From positions 1,899,501 to 1,963,500 of the forward strand of contig NZ_CP119421.1 of assembly GCF_030506305.1 (NCBI RefSeq): a DNA stretch of 64,000 nt, written 5' to 3'. The notes under the pieces are model-generated. The model searched no databases. It worked only from the letters and a program-made list of their open reading frames with translations, and was not told the origin of the DNA. The DNA comes from Porifericola rhodea (lineage in GTDB: Bacteria; Bacteroidota; Bacteroidia; Cytophagales; Cyclobacteriaceae). Shown piece after piece: positions 18,893-27,741 of this stretch (position 1 is its first letter; every line of letters begins with the position of its first letter). The position numbers and the translations under genes were made by a program.

Positions 18893-20278
18893 GTGGTGAT
18901 CAATAGCATTTGGCGGTGGTGTGGGCTGTTTATTTTTTCTTTCTCCATGTTTTGGGCAGCCTGTACTCCCGAAGAAGAAATAATTTCAAAAGGCAAAAAT
19001 CTTAAGCTGAGCTTTGATCAGGATACACTTGCCTTTGATACATTATTTAGCGCCCAAAAAAGTATCACCAGAGTACTTACAGTATACAACAGAAGTGATA
19101 AAGCCGTAGAAACTAATATCAGTCTAGCTGGGGGTACTAATTCAGCTTTTAGCGTTTTCGTAAATGGTAAGGCCGGAGTAAGTTTTGATGATGTACTGCT
19201 ACGGGGAAAAGATAGCCTCATTATTCTGGCTGAAGCTTTCATAGACCCTCGCAATGAGAGCCTTCCCTTTTTAGTAGAGGACTCCCTTCAGTTTGAAACA
19301 AACGGTAACTTACAATCCATCAAACTATTAGGCTGGGGGCAAGATGCCGTATTTATTGATAACTGGCACATTAAGGAAGATACACACCTGCTTTCGGATA
19401 AGCCGTATGTTATAAATGATTCTATCTGGGTGGATAAAGATGTAACACTCACCATCCCGAAAAGCAGCCGTCTGTATTTTGCCAGAGATGCCAAGCTTTG
19501 GGTAGATGGAAGCCTGGCAGTAGAAGGCAAAAAGGAAGAGGAAGTATTGTTTACCTATGAGCGTGAGGATGGTATCTATGCTAATGGACCCGGTCAGTGG
19601 GAAGGTATTATTCTTAGCGATAAAAGTAAGGCGCATAAGATAGACTATGCGCAAATTCGTAATGCTGAGGTAGGAATTTATATCTTACAAACAGATGAGG
19701 ATACGATCCCTGACCTACGCATCAGCAACACCATTATTGAAAATATGTCGGTAAATGGTATTCTGGCAGCTAATGCGGATATAGATGGGTTCAATCTGCT
19801 GGTTACACACTGTATGGTTAACTCTGTGGGCAATTTTGGGAATGGTTATTATCGTTATCGCCACTGTACATTTGCAAATGATGTAAACCCATATGCGCGC
19901 CAGGGAGCTACACTGTATTTTTCAGATCTTCTCGAAGCTAATGCTTCTTCTCAAAGCTTTCAGCTGGTATTAGAGAACAATATTATTTGGGGCAATATGG
20001 AAGAAGAATTAGTACTGAGCGTAACGGACCCGGCATCCGAGCTAGAGGTTAAAAATAACTTACTCAAACTGCCACAGTCTTCGCCCTGGCTAGAGCAAAA
20101 CATTCTAAATAAGGAACCTCAGTTTAACAATCCAGTTATTTATGTGTATACAATAGACTCTACTTCGGCAGCAATAGACAAAGGAGTAGTAAGCACAATA
20201 AACCTGGATTTGGCAGAAAACGCACGTGACGAAAAGCCTGACCTGGGGGCTTATGAGTATATACAAACAGAACCTTAG
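18893..20278 (+). CDS. lipoprotein with probable right-handed beta-helix
   Basis: The 461-residue product starts at a GTG 11 bases after prfA (a second GTG follows directly). The leader ends in a lipobox FWAAC, so it is a lipoprotein, probably of the outer membrane. Residues about 30-140 look like a beta-sandwich (DTLAFDTLFS, TRVLTVYNRSDKAVE), a pattern seen in Bacteroidetes surface lipoproteins. Residues 170-440 show beta-strand repeats with polar turns, such as DYAQIRNAEVGIYI, SNTIIENMSVNGIL and LENNIIWGN, as in parallel beta-helix proteins. The final DLGAYEY matches the ending common in choice-of-anchor beta-helix proteins. The function is unknown. The placement after prfA is probably operonic. 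Confidence 0.75.
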   Translation: MVINSIWRWCGLFIFSFSMFWAACTPEEEIISKGKNLKLSFDQDTLAFDTLFSAQKSITRVLTVYNRSDKAVETNISLAGGTNSAFSVFVNGKAGVSFDDVLLRGKDSLIILAEAFIDPRNESLPFLVEDSLQFETNGNLQSIKLLGWGQDAVFIDNWHIKEDTHLLSDKPYVINDSIWVDKDVTLTIPKSSRLYFARDAKLWVDGSLAVEGKKEEEVLFTYEREDGIYANGPGQWEGIILSDKSKAHKIDYAQIRNAEVGIYILQTDEDTIPDLRISNTIIENMSVNGILAANADIDGFNLLVTHCMVNSVGNFGNGYYRYRHCTFANDVNPYARQGATLYFSDLLEANASSQSFQLVLENNIIWGNMEEELVLSVTDPASELEVKNNLLKLPQSSPWLEQNILNKEPQFNNPVIYVYTIDSTSAAIDKGVVSTINLDLAENARDEKPDLGAYEYIQTEP

Positions 20279-20297
20279 AATATTATCAGACGAACTT

Positions 20298-20720
20298 ATG
20301 CAAATTTTTCAGAAAGAGATACGCTTACCAGCCTTCTCCAGAGGCTTTCATATAATTACATCTCATATAGAGAAAGAGTTTGGAGAAATGCGTGAGCTAA
20401 AGCAGGGACTTTTACACGTATTTATTCAGCATACTTCTGCTAGCCTTACTATTAATGAGAATGCAGACCCCACTGTAAGAGATGATTTTGAAAGCCATAT
20501 GAATGTAATGGTGCCAGAGAATGCTCCTTATTATGAGCATACCCTGGAAGGACCAGATGATATGCCAGCCCACATAAAATCTTCATTAATGGGTAGCCAT
20601 CTTAGTATCCCTATCACTAATGGCAGACTCAATTTGGGTACCTGGCAAGGGGTGTACCTTTGCGAGCATCGCGATCGTGGGGGGCAACGTAGATTAGTGC
20701 TTACCGCTTATGGGCAATAA
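20298..20720 (+). CDS. YjbQ-family (UPF0047) protein
   Basis: The 140-residue protein from ATG 20298 carries the family blocks HTSASLTINENADPTVRDD, HIKSSLMGSHLSIPI and LGTWQGVYLCEHRD, with the conserved His, Asp and Glu residues. E. coli YjbQ has weak thiamine-phosphate synthase activity, and the true role of the family is unsettled. The upstream in-frame ATG at 20226 would overlap the lipoprotein by 53 bases and adds sequence with no family similarity, so the shorter start is preferred. It is the last gene of prfA-lipoprotein-yjbQ and is closed by a strong terminator. Confidence 0.9.
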   Translation: MQIFQKEIRLPAFSRGFHIITSHIEKEFGEMRELKQGLLHVFIQHTSASLTINENADPTVRDDFESHMNVMVPENAPYYEHTLEGPDDMPAHIKSSLMGSHLSIPITNGRLNLGTWQGVYLCEHRDRGGQRRLVLTAYGQ

Positions 20721-20752
20721 AAAAAGGGTGCAGTTTTAAGTGCACCCTTTTT
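20721..20752. terminator. bidirectional terminator between yjbQ and the rhomboid operon
   Basis: A 12-bp perfect stem (AAAAAGGGTGCA / TGCACCCTTTTT) with an 8-base loop starts directly after the yjbQ stop. It carries T-runs in both directions, so it can also end the convergent rhomboid operon. Confidence 0.9.
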
Positions 20753-20779
20753 GTGTTCTGTATAAGTTTGTTAAGAGTA

Positions 20780-21676
20780 TTAGTTTTTGCTTGCGTCAAA
20801 AAGCTTTTGCTTCTCTTCTTTGGTAAGGCTATCATAGCCACTTTCAGAGATCTTATCTAAAATTGCGTCAATTTCTTCCTGTTTGCTACGAACACTACTG
20901 TTGGTGCGCCCATTCGCTTTTTTCTTTTGAACATTGCGGTAAGAAACTTTTACTTTAGGCTGCCTCACAAAAAAGCTTTTGATAAACGTAAAGAAAGAAG
21001 ATAGTGGTTTACCCAGATCGTTACCATTCTGTAACTGTTTAATATAAAGAAAACCCAAACCTGCGCCAGCAAGGTGAGCTAACTCACCTCCGGCATTAGG
21101 CCCGGCAGATTGTGCAAAAGATAGAATTACATAAAAAATAGCGATGTATTTGATCCGCACGGGCCCCAAAAGTATTAGAGAAATAGTGTAGTTAGGCATA
21201 AAAGTAGCTGCTCCTACCACTACGGCATACACACCAGCTGAAGCACCCAACATACGAGAGGTATCTACCTGGCTGGCAAAATAAGGCAATGTATTATAGA
21301 TAAGTATGTAAAAAAGCCCTCCTGCTAAGCCGCCCAGCACATATAGGTTAACGAACTTTTGGCTTCCCAAAAACTCCATAATCAGGCTACCAAACCAGTA
21401 GAGGAAGAGTAAATTAAAGAGAATGTGGAAAAAGCCCTCGTGAGTAAAGAAGTAGGTAACCAGCGTCCAAGGCTTTACGATAAAGCTATCTAGTGCAGCA
21501 GGTAGCATGAGTTGACGCAGTATCAGCTCATAAATCTCTCCGGCACTGGCAAAAGCAAAAATAACCCTGAAAAATATCAGGGCTAAAAACACAACTAGGT
21601 TTATAAGTAAGATTTTCATCAGCCCGTTATTAGGCCGGTGAAATGCATTTTTAAAATCGTCTAGTATACTATTCAT
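20780..21676 (-). CDS. rhomboid intramembrane serine protease with C-terminal DUF6576-like tail
   Basis: The 298-residue protein has about six membrane segments. The catalytic Ser146 is in LGASAGVYA and the His201 in ELAHLAGAGLG, so the dyad is intact. The HxxxN-type segment FFHILFNLLFLYWFG is present at about residue 82. The last 70 residues are a cytosolic, Lys-rich tail ending EIDAILDKISESGYDSLTKE, which resembles the DUF6576 tail common in Bacteroidetes rhomboids. Rhomboids cut transmembrane substrates within the bilayer; the substrate here is unknown. It is the last gene of orf117-mutL-rhomboid-rhomboid, 11 bases after its paralogue. Confidence 0.93.
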   Translation of the reverse strand: MNSILDDFKNAFHRPNNGLMKILLINLVVFLALIFFRVIFAFASAGEIYELILRQLMLPAALDSFIVKPWTLVTYFFTHEGFFHILFNLLFLYWFGSLIMEFLGSQKFVNLYVLGGLAGGLFYILIYNTLPYFASQVDTSRMLGASAGVYAVVVGAATFMPNYTISLILLGPVRIKYIAIFYVILSFAQSAGPNAGGELAHLAGAGLGFLYIKQLQNGNDLGKPLSSFFTFIKSFFVRQPKVKVSYRNVQKKKANGRTNSSVRSKQEEIDAILDKISESGYDSLTKEEKQKLFDASKN

Positions 21677-21687
21677 GACAAACTTTA

Positions 21688-22485
21688 CTAATAGAAAGTA
21701 TTACTTTTTCCCTGCCATACTTTAATGAGTATAAAAGCAAACAGCATTCCGCCCAGGTGAGCAAAATGAGCTACATTGTCTCCGGGCACCCGCTCAAATC
21801 CGGCCCAGAGCTCATAAAGCCCATAGAATAAGACAAAATATTTTGCTTTAATAGGAAAAGGAAAAAATAACAGAAATAATTCAGTGTTTGGAAAAAGCAA
21901 ACCGAATGCCATAAGGATGCCAAAAATAGCTCCTGAAGCACCTACCATAGGTATGTCTGCTTTGCGTTCCAGTATCTGCCGAGCAAGCTCTTTACCCTGG
22001 CTAACATAGCTGGAACTGTTGGGATTATCATAATATTGGTCAATAAAATTCTGAACTTCAGGGCTGCGCCATGCAAACTCAGCATTGTCTCTCACGAAAG
22101 TATCAAAATTATCGGGTGTAGGGTTGTCTACATAGCTTTCCACTGCATTTCTCAGCTTAGTAACCTCATAAAAGTTAATTGCAGAATAAAGCAAAGCAGC
22201 ACCCAAGCCGGTAACCAGGTAAAATACCAGAAAGCGCTGGCCTCCCCAAAAGCGCTCCAGCAAAGGACCAAAGATGAAGAGGGCAAACATATTTCCAAAC
22301 AGGTGGCCTAAGCCTCCATGAATAAAAAGGTGCGTAAAGAACTGGTACGGGCGAAAAGAGTCTGAAAAAATGTAACGAAGCCCTCCTATCTCTACCAGAT
22401 TAATAGATACAAATGACTGTATAATGAATATACCTATGTTAATTAACAAGAGGTTTTTTACTATCGGACTAAGTCTTCCAAACAT
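21688..22485 (-). CDS. rhomboid intramembrane serine protease
   Basis: The 265-residue rhomboid has the catalytic Ser184 in VGASGAIFG and His243 in NVAHFAHLGGM. The conserved loop FIHGGLGHLFGNMFAL starts near residue 54. Between the second and third core segments (about residues 105-175) is a polar insertion of about 70 residues, rich in Asn and Asp, which the tandem paralogue lacks. This insertion probably faces the periplasm and may shape substrate access (inference). It starts five bases after mutL and is almost surely co-transcribed with it. Confidence 0.94.
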   Translation of the reverse strand: MFGRLSPIVKNLLLINIGIFIIQSFVSINLVEIGGLRYIFSDSFRPYQFFTHLFIHGGLGHLFGNMFALFIFGPLLERFWGGQRFLVFYLVTGLGAALLYSAINFYEVTKLRNAVESYVDNPTPDNFDTFVRDNAEFAWRSPEVQNFIDQYYDNPNSSSYVSQGKELARQILERKADIPMVGASGAIFGILMAFGLLFPNTELFLLFFPFPIKAKYFVLFYGLYELWAGFERVPGDNVAHFAHLGGMLFAFILIKVWQGKSNTFY

Positions 22486-22490
22486 GCGTA

Positions 22491-24386
22491 TTATTTAAAA
22501 AAGTCGGTAATCTGATCCAGATCCAGTATGGTATAAGTCTTACGCCCATCTGGTGCATAGTCTGAATGGAGGCAACCAAAAAGACGGTCTATAAGTGTAC
22601 TCATTTCTGCCGGATTAAGTTTTTGTCCTTTCTTTACAGACATTCGGCGGGCTATAGAACGAGCCACACTCTCACGCTTATTACTGGATAGGTCGGACTG
22701 GTAGCTTTTATATTGCTCTATCAGTCCTTCAAAAATTTCTTTCTCGTTTCCACCTTTAATATCGGTGGGTACTCCATTAATAACTACGGTATTTTGCCCA
22801 AAAATAGTAAAGTCAAAGCCCAAAGCGCTAATCTCGTCTTGTAGCTCTTGTACCAAAGCTATATCGGCAGGGTTAAGCACTAAAGTCTGAGGAAAAAGTG
22901 ACTGCTGAGATACCCCGGAGCGGCGCTCCAGAGCCAGAGCATAATGCTCATACAGGATACGCTCATGCGCAGCCTGCTGGTCTATTATCATCATCCCGGA
23001 CTTCACCTGTATTACAATATAAGATTGATGAACCTGAAAAGGCTGCTCACTGGTACCGTGTGTACTATCATGAAAGAGCGAACCACCACTGGGCATGCGA
23101 TTAGCTGCACTCTGAAAAGTAAGTGCATTTTCTTCCTCTTCAGGACTTTCCGTGTGTGGATGATCAGCCGGGCTATCATCAAAGTTAAAATACGACTGAT
23201 CCTGAGGCTGAGAATACAAGTTCTCCCATTGCGAAGTGTCGGCTTTTTTTAAAGCGGAGTTTTGTTTAAAAGCACGCTGGGGGCTGCTCTGCTCAGATGC
23301 AGAATGGCGTAAAGAACGATCTTCTCCACGAGAAATGCGACTTAGTACGCTAAAGTGGTTTTCTTCGTTCTCCTGCTCATCTAATGAGGGAGTTACCAGG
23401 TTGGTACCCAAGGCACGCTTAACAGCAGCACGTACTATAGCATAGACTGTTCGCTCATCAGCTAGTTTAATTTCAGTTTTGGTGGGGTGCACATTAACAT
23501 CTATGTCCGCCGGATCAATTTCAATAAACAACGCATAAAAAGGAAAAGAGCCTTCTGGTAGCATGGCCTCATAGGCGCTCATTACTGCATGGTTGAGATA
23601 GCTGTTTTTTATAAACCGCTTATTAATAAAGAAAAACTGCTCTCCACGTGTACGTTTGGCATGTTCCGGCGCTCCTACATAACCATAAATTTTTAGAGTG
23701 GGAGTTTCTTCCTGGCAGCTAAGTATCTGCTTACGGTAGCTGTCTCCAAAAAGCTCCGCAATGCGTCGGCTCAGTTTGCCCTTTGCCAAATCATAAGTTA
23801 GGGTGTCGTTCTGGAAAAACTCAAAAGAAATATCAGGTCGGGCAAGGGCCACCCGGAAAAATTCGTCTATGATGTGGCGCATTTCCACTGAATTTGACTT
23901 CAAAAAAGTACGCCGTGCCGGAACATTGAAAAAAAGATTCTTTACACTGATAGAAGTGCCTATTTCTGTAGCTATAGGTTCACTATCTTTAAACACAGAA
24001 CCCTCCACACTCAGGCAGGTGCCAAATTCCTGCTCGCGGGTGCGTGTCTCCATTTCTACCTGTGCTACGGCAGCAATAGAGGCAAGGGCTTCTCCCCTAA
24101 AGCCGAGTGTATGTATGGCATAGATATCCTCTGAACGCCTGATTTTAGAAGTGGCATGGCGTTCAAAGCTCATACGGGCATCAGTTTCGCTCATGCCCAC
24201 ACCATTATCCCTAACCTGTATCAGGGTTTTGCCTGCGTCTTTTATCACGACACAGATATGATCACTGGACGCATCTATAGCGTTTTCTAATAACTCCTTG
24301 ACTACTGAAGCCGGCCTCTGCACTACTTCACCTGCTGCAATCTGGTTAGCAATGGCATCAGGCAGAAGCTGAATGACATCTGACAT
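22491..24386 (-). CDS. mutL: DNA mismatch repair protein MutL
   Basis: MutL links mismatch recognition by MutS to strand incision. The 631-residue protein has the N-terminal GHKL ATPase with IAAGEVVQRPASVVKEL, DNGVGM and HTLGFRGEALASI, then a polar linker (about 340-440), then a dimerisation/endonuclease domain. The endonuclease motif is present as DQQAAHE starting at Asp469, where the usual second-position His (DQHA) is Gln471. The late Cys motif appears as FGCLHSDYAPDGRKT. This suggests a nicking MutL, as expected for an organism without MutH. It lies between orf117 and two rhomboid genes with gaps of five bases on each side. Confidence 0.97.
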   Translation of the reverse strand: MSDVIQLLPDAIANQIAAGEVVQRPASVVKELLENAIDASSDHICVVIKDAGKTLIQVRDNGVGMSETDARMSFERHATSKIRRSEDIYAIHTLGFRGEALASIAAVAQVEMETRTREQEFGTCLSVEGSVFKDSEPIATEIGTSISVKNLFFNVPARRTFLKSNSVEMRHIIDEFFRVALARPDISFEFFQNDTLTYDLAKGKLSRRIAELFGDSYRKQILSCQEETPTLKIYGYVGAPEHAKRTRGEQFFFINKRFIKNSYLNHAVMSAYEAMLPEGSFPFYALFIEIDPADIDVNVHPTKTEIKLADERTVYAIVRAAVKRALGTNLVTPSLDEQENEENHFSVLSRISRGEDRSLRHSASEQSSPQRAFKQNSALKKADTSQWENLYSQPQDQSYFNFDDSPADHPHTESPEEEENALTFQSAANRMPSGGSLFHDSTHGTSEQPFQVHQSYIVIQVKSGMMIIDQQAAHERILYEHYALALERRSGVSQQSLFPQTLVLNPADIALVQELQDEISALGFDFTIFGQNTVVINGVPTDIKGGNEKEIFEGLIEQYKSYQSDLSSNKRESVARSIARRMSVKKGQKLNPAEMSTLIDRLFGCLHSDYAPDGRKTYTILDLDQITDFFK

Positions 24387-24391
24387 GTATG

Positions 24392-24745
24392 CTACCTCCG
24401 TTTCGAGTATTTTCTAATTCTGATATAGAAATAGATTGGAACGATGAGCAAAAATATGTAAAAAATATCATTACCATATAATAGGTAGCCCCCAATGAAT
24501 ATTATTAAGGAAATAAGAATGACCATTTGTAAAATATTGGCATTCTTAGTATAGTTAGCTCTTCTAGAGAAGGATCCGGCTATGCCAGAGGTCTGATGAG
24601 AGCTCCCTCCTTCTCGGAGTTGGCTTATTTCTTGCTTAATTCTGCTGGTACGTTCCTCTATATCTTCTTTTACGGGATCGTAATAGCGTGGTTCAACATT
24701 AAATCGTCTATAATTTGGCAGACGGGTAAGTGTAGGGAACTTCAT
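24392..24745 (-). CDS. small membrane protein conserved beside mutL
   Basis: The 117-residue protein has a soluble N-terminal half with the motif FNVEPRYYDP and a charged helix (EDIEERTSRIKQEISQLREGG). Two closely spaced membrane segments follow at about residues 71-89 and 92-108, ending in a basic tail KYSKRR. From memory, proteins with the PRYYD motif occur widely in Bacteroidetes, sometimes mislabelled as a riboflavin synthase subunit; nothing here supports that activity. It is the first gene of the mutL operon and starts 56 bases from the divergent GH3-type gene. The function is unknown. Confidence 0.8.
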   Translation of the reverse strand: MKFPTLTRLPNYRRFNVEPRYYDPVKEDIEERTSRIKQEISQLREGGSSHQTSGIAGSFSRRANYTKNANILQMVILISLIIFIGGYLLYGNDIFYIFLLIVPIYFYIRIRKYSKRR

Positions 24746-24801
24746 CTCTGTATTCTTTTGTATGCAGCACTAAATAGGCCAAATATTTGTTAAAATCGCA
24801 A

Positions 24802-27723
24802 ATGAAGAACGTCCTTATGTTGAAAAAAGTTTTTCAGCACTTTCTTTTCCCCCACATCGTAATAGGCTTTTTCTGTCTCCTGTTCGTGCCCTTGGCAAAG
24901 GCTAACCACCCTATGGATAGGATGCCAAAAGCGAGGTGGGTAGCAAGTGTGATGGATACCATGAGTCTGGATGAAAAGATAGAGCAGCTCTTCATGCTTT
25001 CTTTATATGATAATAGTCGAGAAGTGGATGTCGCTGAGGTTAATCGTTTGCTACAGAAACACAATGCCGGAGGAGTATTGGTACATGGTGGCAAGTCATC
25101 AGCGCAGCTACAGACGGCCCTGGCTTTGCAAAAAAATGCCGCTATGCCTCTGTTGATGGGGCTAAATGCACGATTGGGAGCAGGCAATAGTTTGGATAGC
25201 GCTATGAGCTTTCCTTCTTTCGCGGCTATGGGGGCAGTACAAAATACCAATTACCTTTACGATATAGGCAAAGAAGTAGCGAGAGAGTGCCGTCGCCTGG
25301 GCATACATATTAATATGGCTCCCATACTGGATGTAAAAAATGGTATGGTGCAGGGGAATGAGTACGAAGATGTACTAAGTGATGATTTCGGACAGGCCTT
25401 CGCTAAAGGGCTTACTTATATGCAGGGCATGCAAGATCATGGTTTAATACCATGTTACAAACAGTATCCTCTGGCATCTCCAGTGGCTATGGCCGGTGTA
25501 GGAGGAGGAGCCGCATCTCCACATCCTAAAAAGGGTAAGCTGGTAGCTCAGCTCAATTTTACGGAAAAAGGAGACGAAATAGCAGATCGTTCTTTCTTAT
25601 TGCGCAATGCTGTACCCGATACTTACCTGTATGAGAAATACCTGAAGCTGGAAGGGCTGGTGTTTTCTGATATGCTTTCCCCTGCGGAAGGAGATATGGG
25701 CAGACAGGCAGTAGCGGCCATTCAGGCAGGCAATGATATGGTGCTGGCTGGTACCAATATTAGCTCGGCGGTAGAAGGAGTACGTGCAGCATTGAAAAGA
25801 GGAGAGCTTAGTATGGCCGATATCAACCAGCGTGTTAGCAAAATTTTAAGTGCCAAATACCTGGTAGGTTTAGACGGTTACGGCAGGCGTTTAGCTACAA
25901 CTGAAGAATATGCCAGCCAGGAAGCACAACTTCTTAAACAATATTTGTATGAGGAAGCGATTACTGTTGTTCGTAATCAGGAAACCCTGATTCCGGTTCG
26001 CGTTCTGGATACTACCTCTTTTGCTTCTCTTTCGGTTAACTTAACAGAGCCAGGAACCAGCCCATTTCAAAAAATGCTGGACAACTATGCTCCTTTCACA
26101 CACTACTACATAGAAAACAGCAGAAAGAACATAAACTACAATACATTATACAAGCAGATAAGTCAGTTTGGGCATGTGATGGTAGCTCTGTACGAACACC
26201 CCTCCAAACGCAAAAAAGAAATAGATAAAGAGCTGCTTACCTTTCTTAAGTTTTTAAGAAAAAAAACCAATGTTACACTGGTAGCTTTCACGCCTCCCCA
26301 ACATTTGGTAGAGCTGGAAGACTTTCCTTCTCTGGTTTGTGCTTATGACGAAGACCCAATAGCGCAGCAGGTAGCCCCGCAAATTTTGTTTGGAGCATTA
26401 GGTGCCAAAGGTAGGCTGCCGGTAAATGCCTCAAAAACACTAGCGGCTGGTGTTGGTGTAAGCACACGTGAGCTAGCACGTCTAGGTTATTCTTTACCCG
26501 AAGCTGTTGGCTTAAATGCCGATACGCTACAGTTAATAGACTCTCTGGCTCAGTGGGCGATAGACGAAGAGGCTACGCCTGGTTGCCAAGTGTTAGTAGC
26601 CCGCCGGGGAAAAATTATTTGGGAAAAAGCCTATGGGTATCAAACTTATGATAAGGAAAGCCCAATAACACCTTCTACAATATACGATATTGCCTCTGTT
26701 TCTAAAGTAGCAGGCACCATGCAGGCGATTATGTTTTTACAGGAAAGAGGCACTATAGAACTTGACGAGAAAATATCTACTTACTTACCTGAGCTAAAGG
26801 GTACAGACAAAGAAAATATTACAGTAAGAGAAGTCCTTCTGCACAGAGCAGGGCTGCGCTCATTTATTCCTTTCTGGTCTATGACTAAAGATAGAAGAGG
26901 GCTAAGTGACGATTTTTACCGCAAAGAGGAAGAGGGTGACTTTAATATGCAGGTGGCCGAGGGACTATACGGAATCAGTAGCCTGAAAGACTCTGTATGG
27001 CAATGGACAGTAGACTCCAAGCTATTGAAGAAAAGAGGTAGAAGAAGCCCCTCCTGGAAGCCTGACTACAATTATCGCTACAGTGATTTGAGCTTTTTTA
27101 TACTGCATCGTTTGGTAGAGCGCGTGACTAACCAGTCAATGGATGCTTTCTTAAACCAGAACTTTTACGATCCTTTAGGTTTGAAGACACTCTCCTATCG
27201 GCCCCTTCAGAAGTTTCCTTTAGATAGAATTGCACCTACCGAAAACGACAGACACTTCAGAAACACACTGGTAAGAGGGACGGTGCACGATGAGGGGGCT
27301 GCTCTTTATGGGGGAGTAGCTGGGCATGCCGGCTTGTTTAGTAATGCTCATGATCTGGCAGTGCTTATGCAGATGAACCTACAGGATGGTATTTATGGGG
27401 GAGATCGTTACTTTCAGGAAGGAACGGTAAACCGCTTTACACTCAGACAGTACAACGATAGCCGTAGAGGCCTGGGATGGGATAAGCCCGAATACCTGAG
27501 AGATGGCGGGCCTACTGCTCCGGAAGCTTCTTACAGCTCTTTTGGCCACCTTGGCTTTACGGGTACTTCGGTATGGGTTGATCCAAAATATGATCTGGTT
27601 TATATATTTCTATCTAACCGTATTCACCCTAGTGCCCGAAATACAAAACTTCTTACAGAAGGAGTGCGTACAAAAATACAATCGGTAGTATACCGTGCAA
27701 TGAATGATTATAACGGTCGTTGA
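24802..27723 (+). CDS. exported degenerate GH3 domain fused to a serine beta-lactamase-type hydrolase
   Basis: From ATG 24802 the protein has 973 residues with a signal anchor or peptide at about 10-35. An N-terminal GH3/NagZ-like barrel (40-360) is followed by a GH3 C-terminal-like domain (380-570) and a class C beta-lactamase/penicillin-binding-type hydrolase (590-973). The hydrolase is intact: Ser632-Val-Ser-Lys635, a Tyr-Ser-Asp (YRYSDLS) and HLGFTGT. In the GH3 part the nucleophile-position Asp290 (GLVFSDMLS) remains. The normal KHFPGHG motif is reduced to KQYPLAS at Lys220, and the usual SSVMTAHL segment appears deleted. Related fusions in Bacteroidetes are linked to peptidoglycan turnover. 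Here the GH3 part is probably a non-catalytic binding domain (inference). bshA follows after 18 bases. Confidence 0.88.
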   Translation: MKNVLMLKKVFQHFLFPHIVIGFFCLLFVPLAKANHPMDRMPKARWVASVMDTMSLDEKIEQLFMLSLYDNSREVDVAEVNRLLQKHNAGGVLVHGGKSSAQLQTALALQKNAAMPLLMGLNARLGAGNSLDSAMSFPSFAAMGAVQNTNYLYDIGKEVARECRRLGIHINMAPILDVKNGMVQGNEYEDVLSDDFGQAFAKGLTYMQGMQDHGLIPCYKQYPLASPVAMAGVGGGAASPHPKKGKLVAQLNFTEKGDEIADRSFLLRNAVPDTYLYEKYLKLEGLVFSDMLSPAEGDMGRQAVAAIQAGNDMVLAGTNISSAVEGVRAALKRGELSMADINQRVSKILSAKYLVGLDGYGRRLATTEEYASQEAQLLKQYLYEEAITVVRNQETLIPVRVLDTTSFASLSVNLTEPGTSPFQKMLDNYAPFTHYYIENSRKNINYNTLYKQISQFGHVMVALYEHPSKRKKEIDKELLTFLKFLRKKTNVTLVAFTPPQHLVELEDFPSLVCAYDEDPIAQQVAPQILFGALGAKGRLPVNASKTLAAGVGVSTRELARLGYSLPEAVGLNADTLQLIDSLAQWAIDEEATPGCQVLVARRGKIIWEKAYGYQTYDKESPITPSTIYDIASVSKVAGTMQAIMFLQERGTIELDEKISTYLPELKGTDKENITVREVLLHRAGLRSFIPFWSMTKDRRGLSDDFYRKEEEGDFNMQVAEGLYGISSLKDSVWQWTVDSKLLKKRGRRSPSWKPDYNYRYSDLSFFILHRLVERVTNQSMDAFLNQNFYDPLGLKTLSYRPLQKFPLDRIAPTENDRHFRNTLVRGTVHDEGAALYGGVAGHAGLFSNAHDLAVLMQMNLQDGIYGGDRYFQEGTVNRFTLRQYNDSRRGLGWDKPEYLRDGGPTAPEASYSSFGHLGFTGTSVWVDPKYDLVYIFLSNRIHPSARNTKLLTEGVRTKIQSVVYRAMNDYNGR

Positions 27724-27741
27724 CCTTCATTTTTTTACTAG

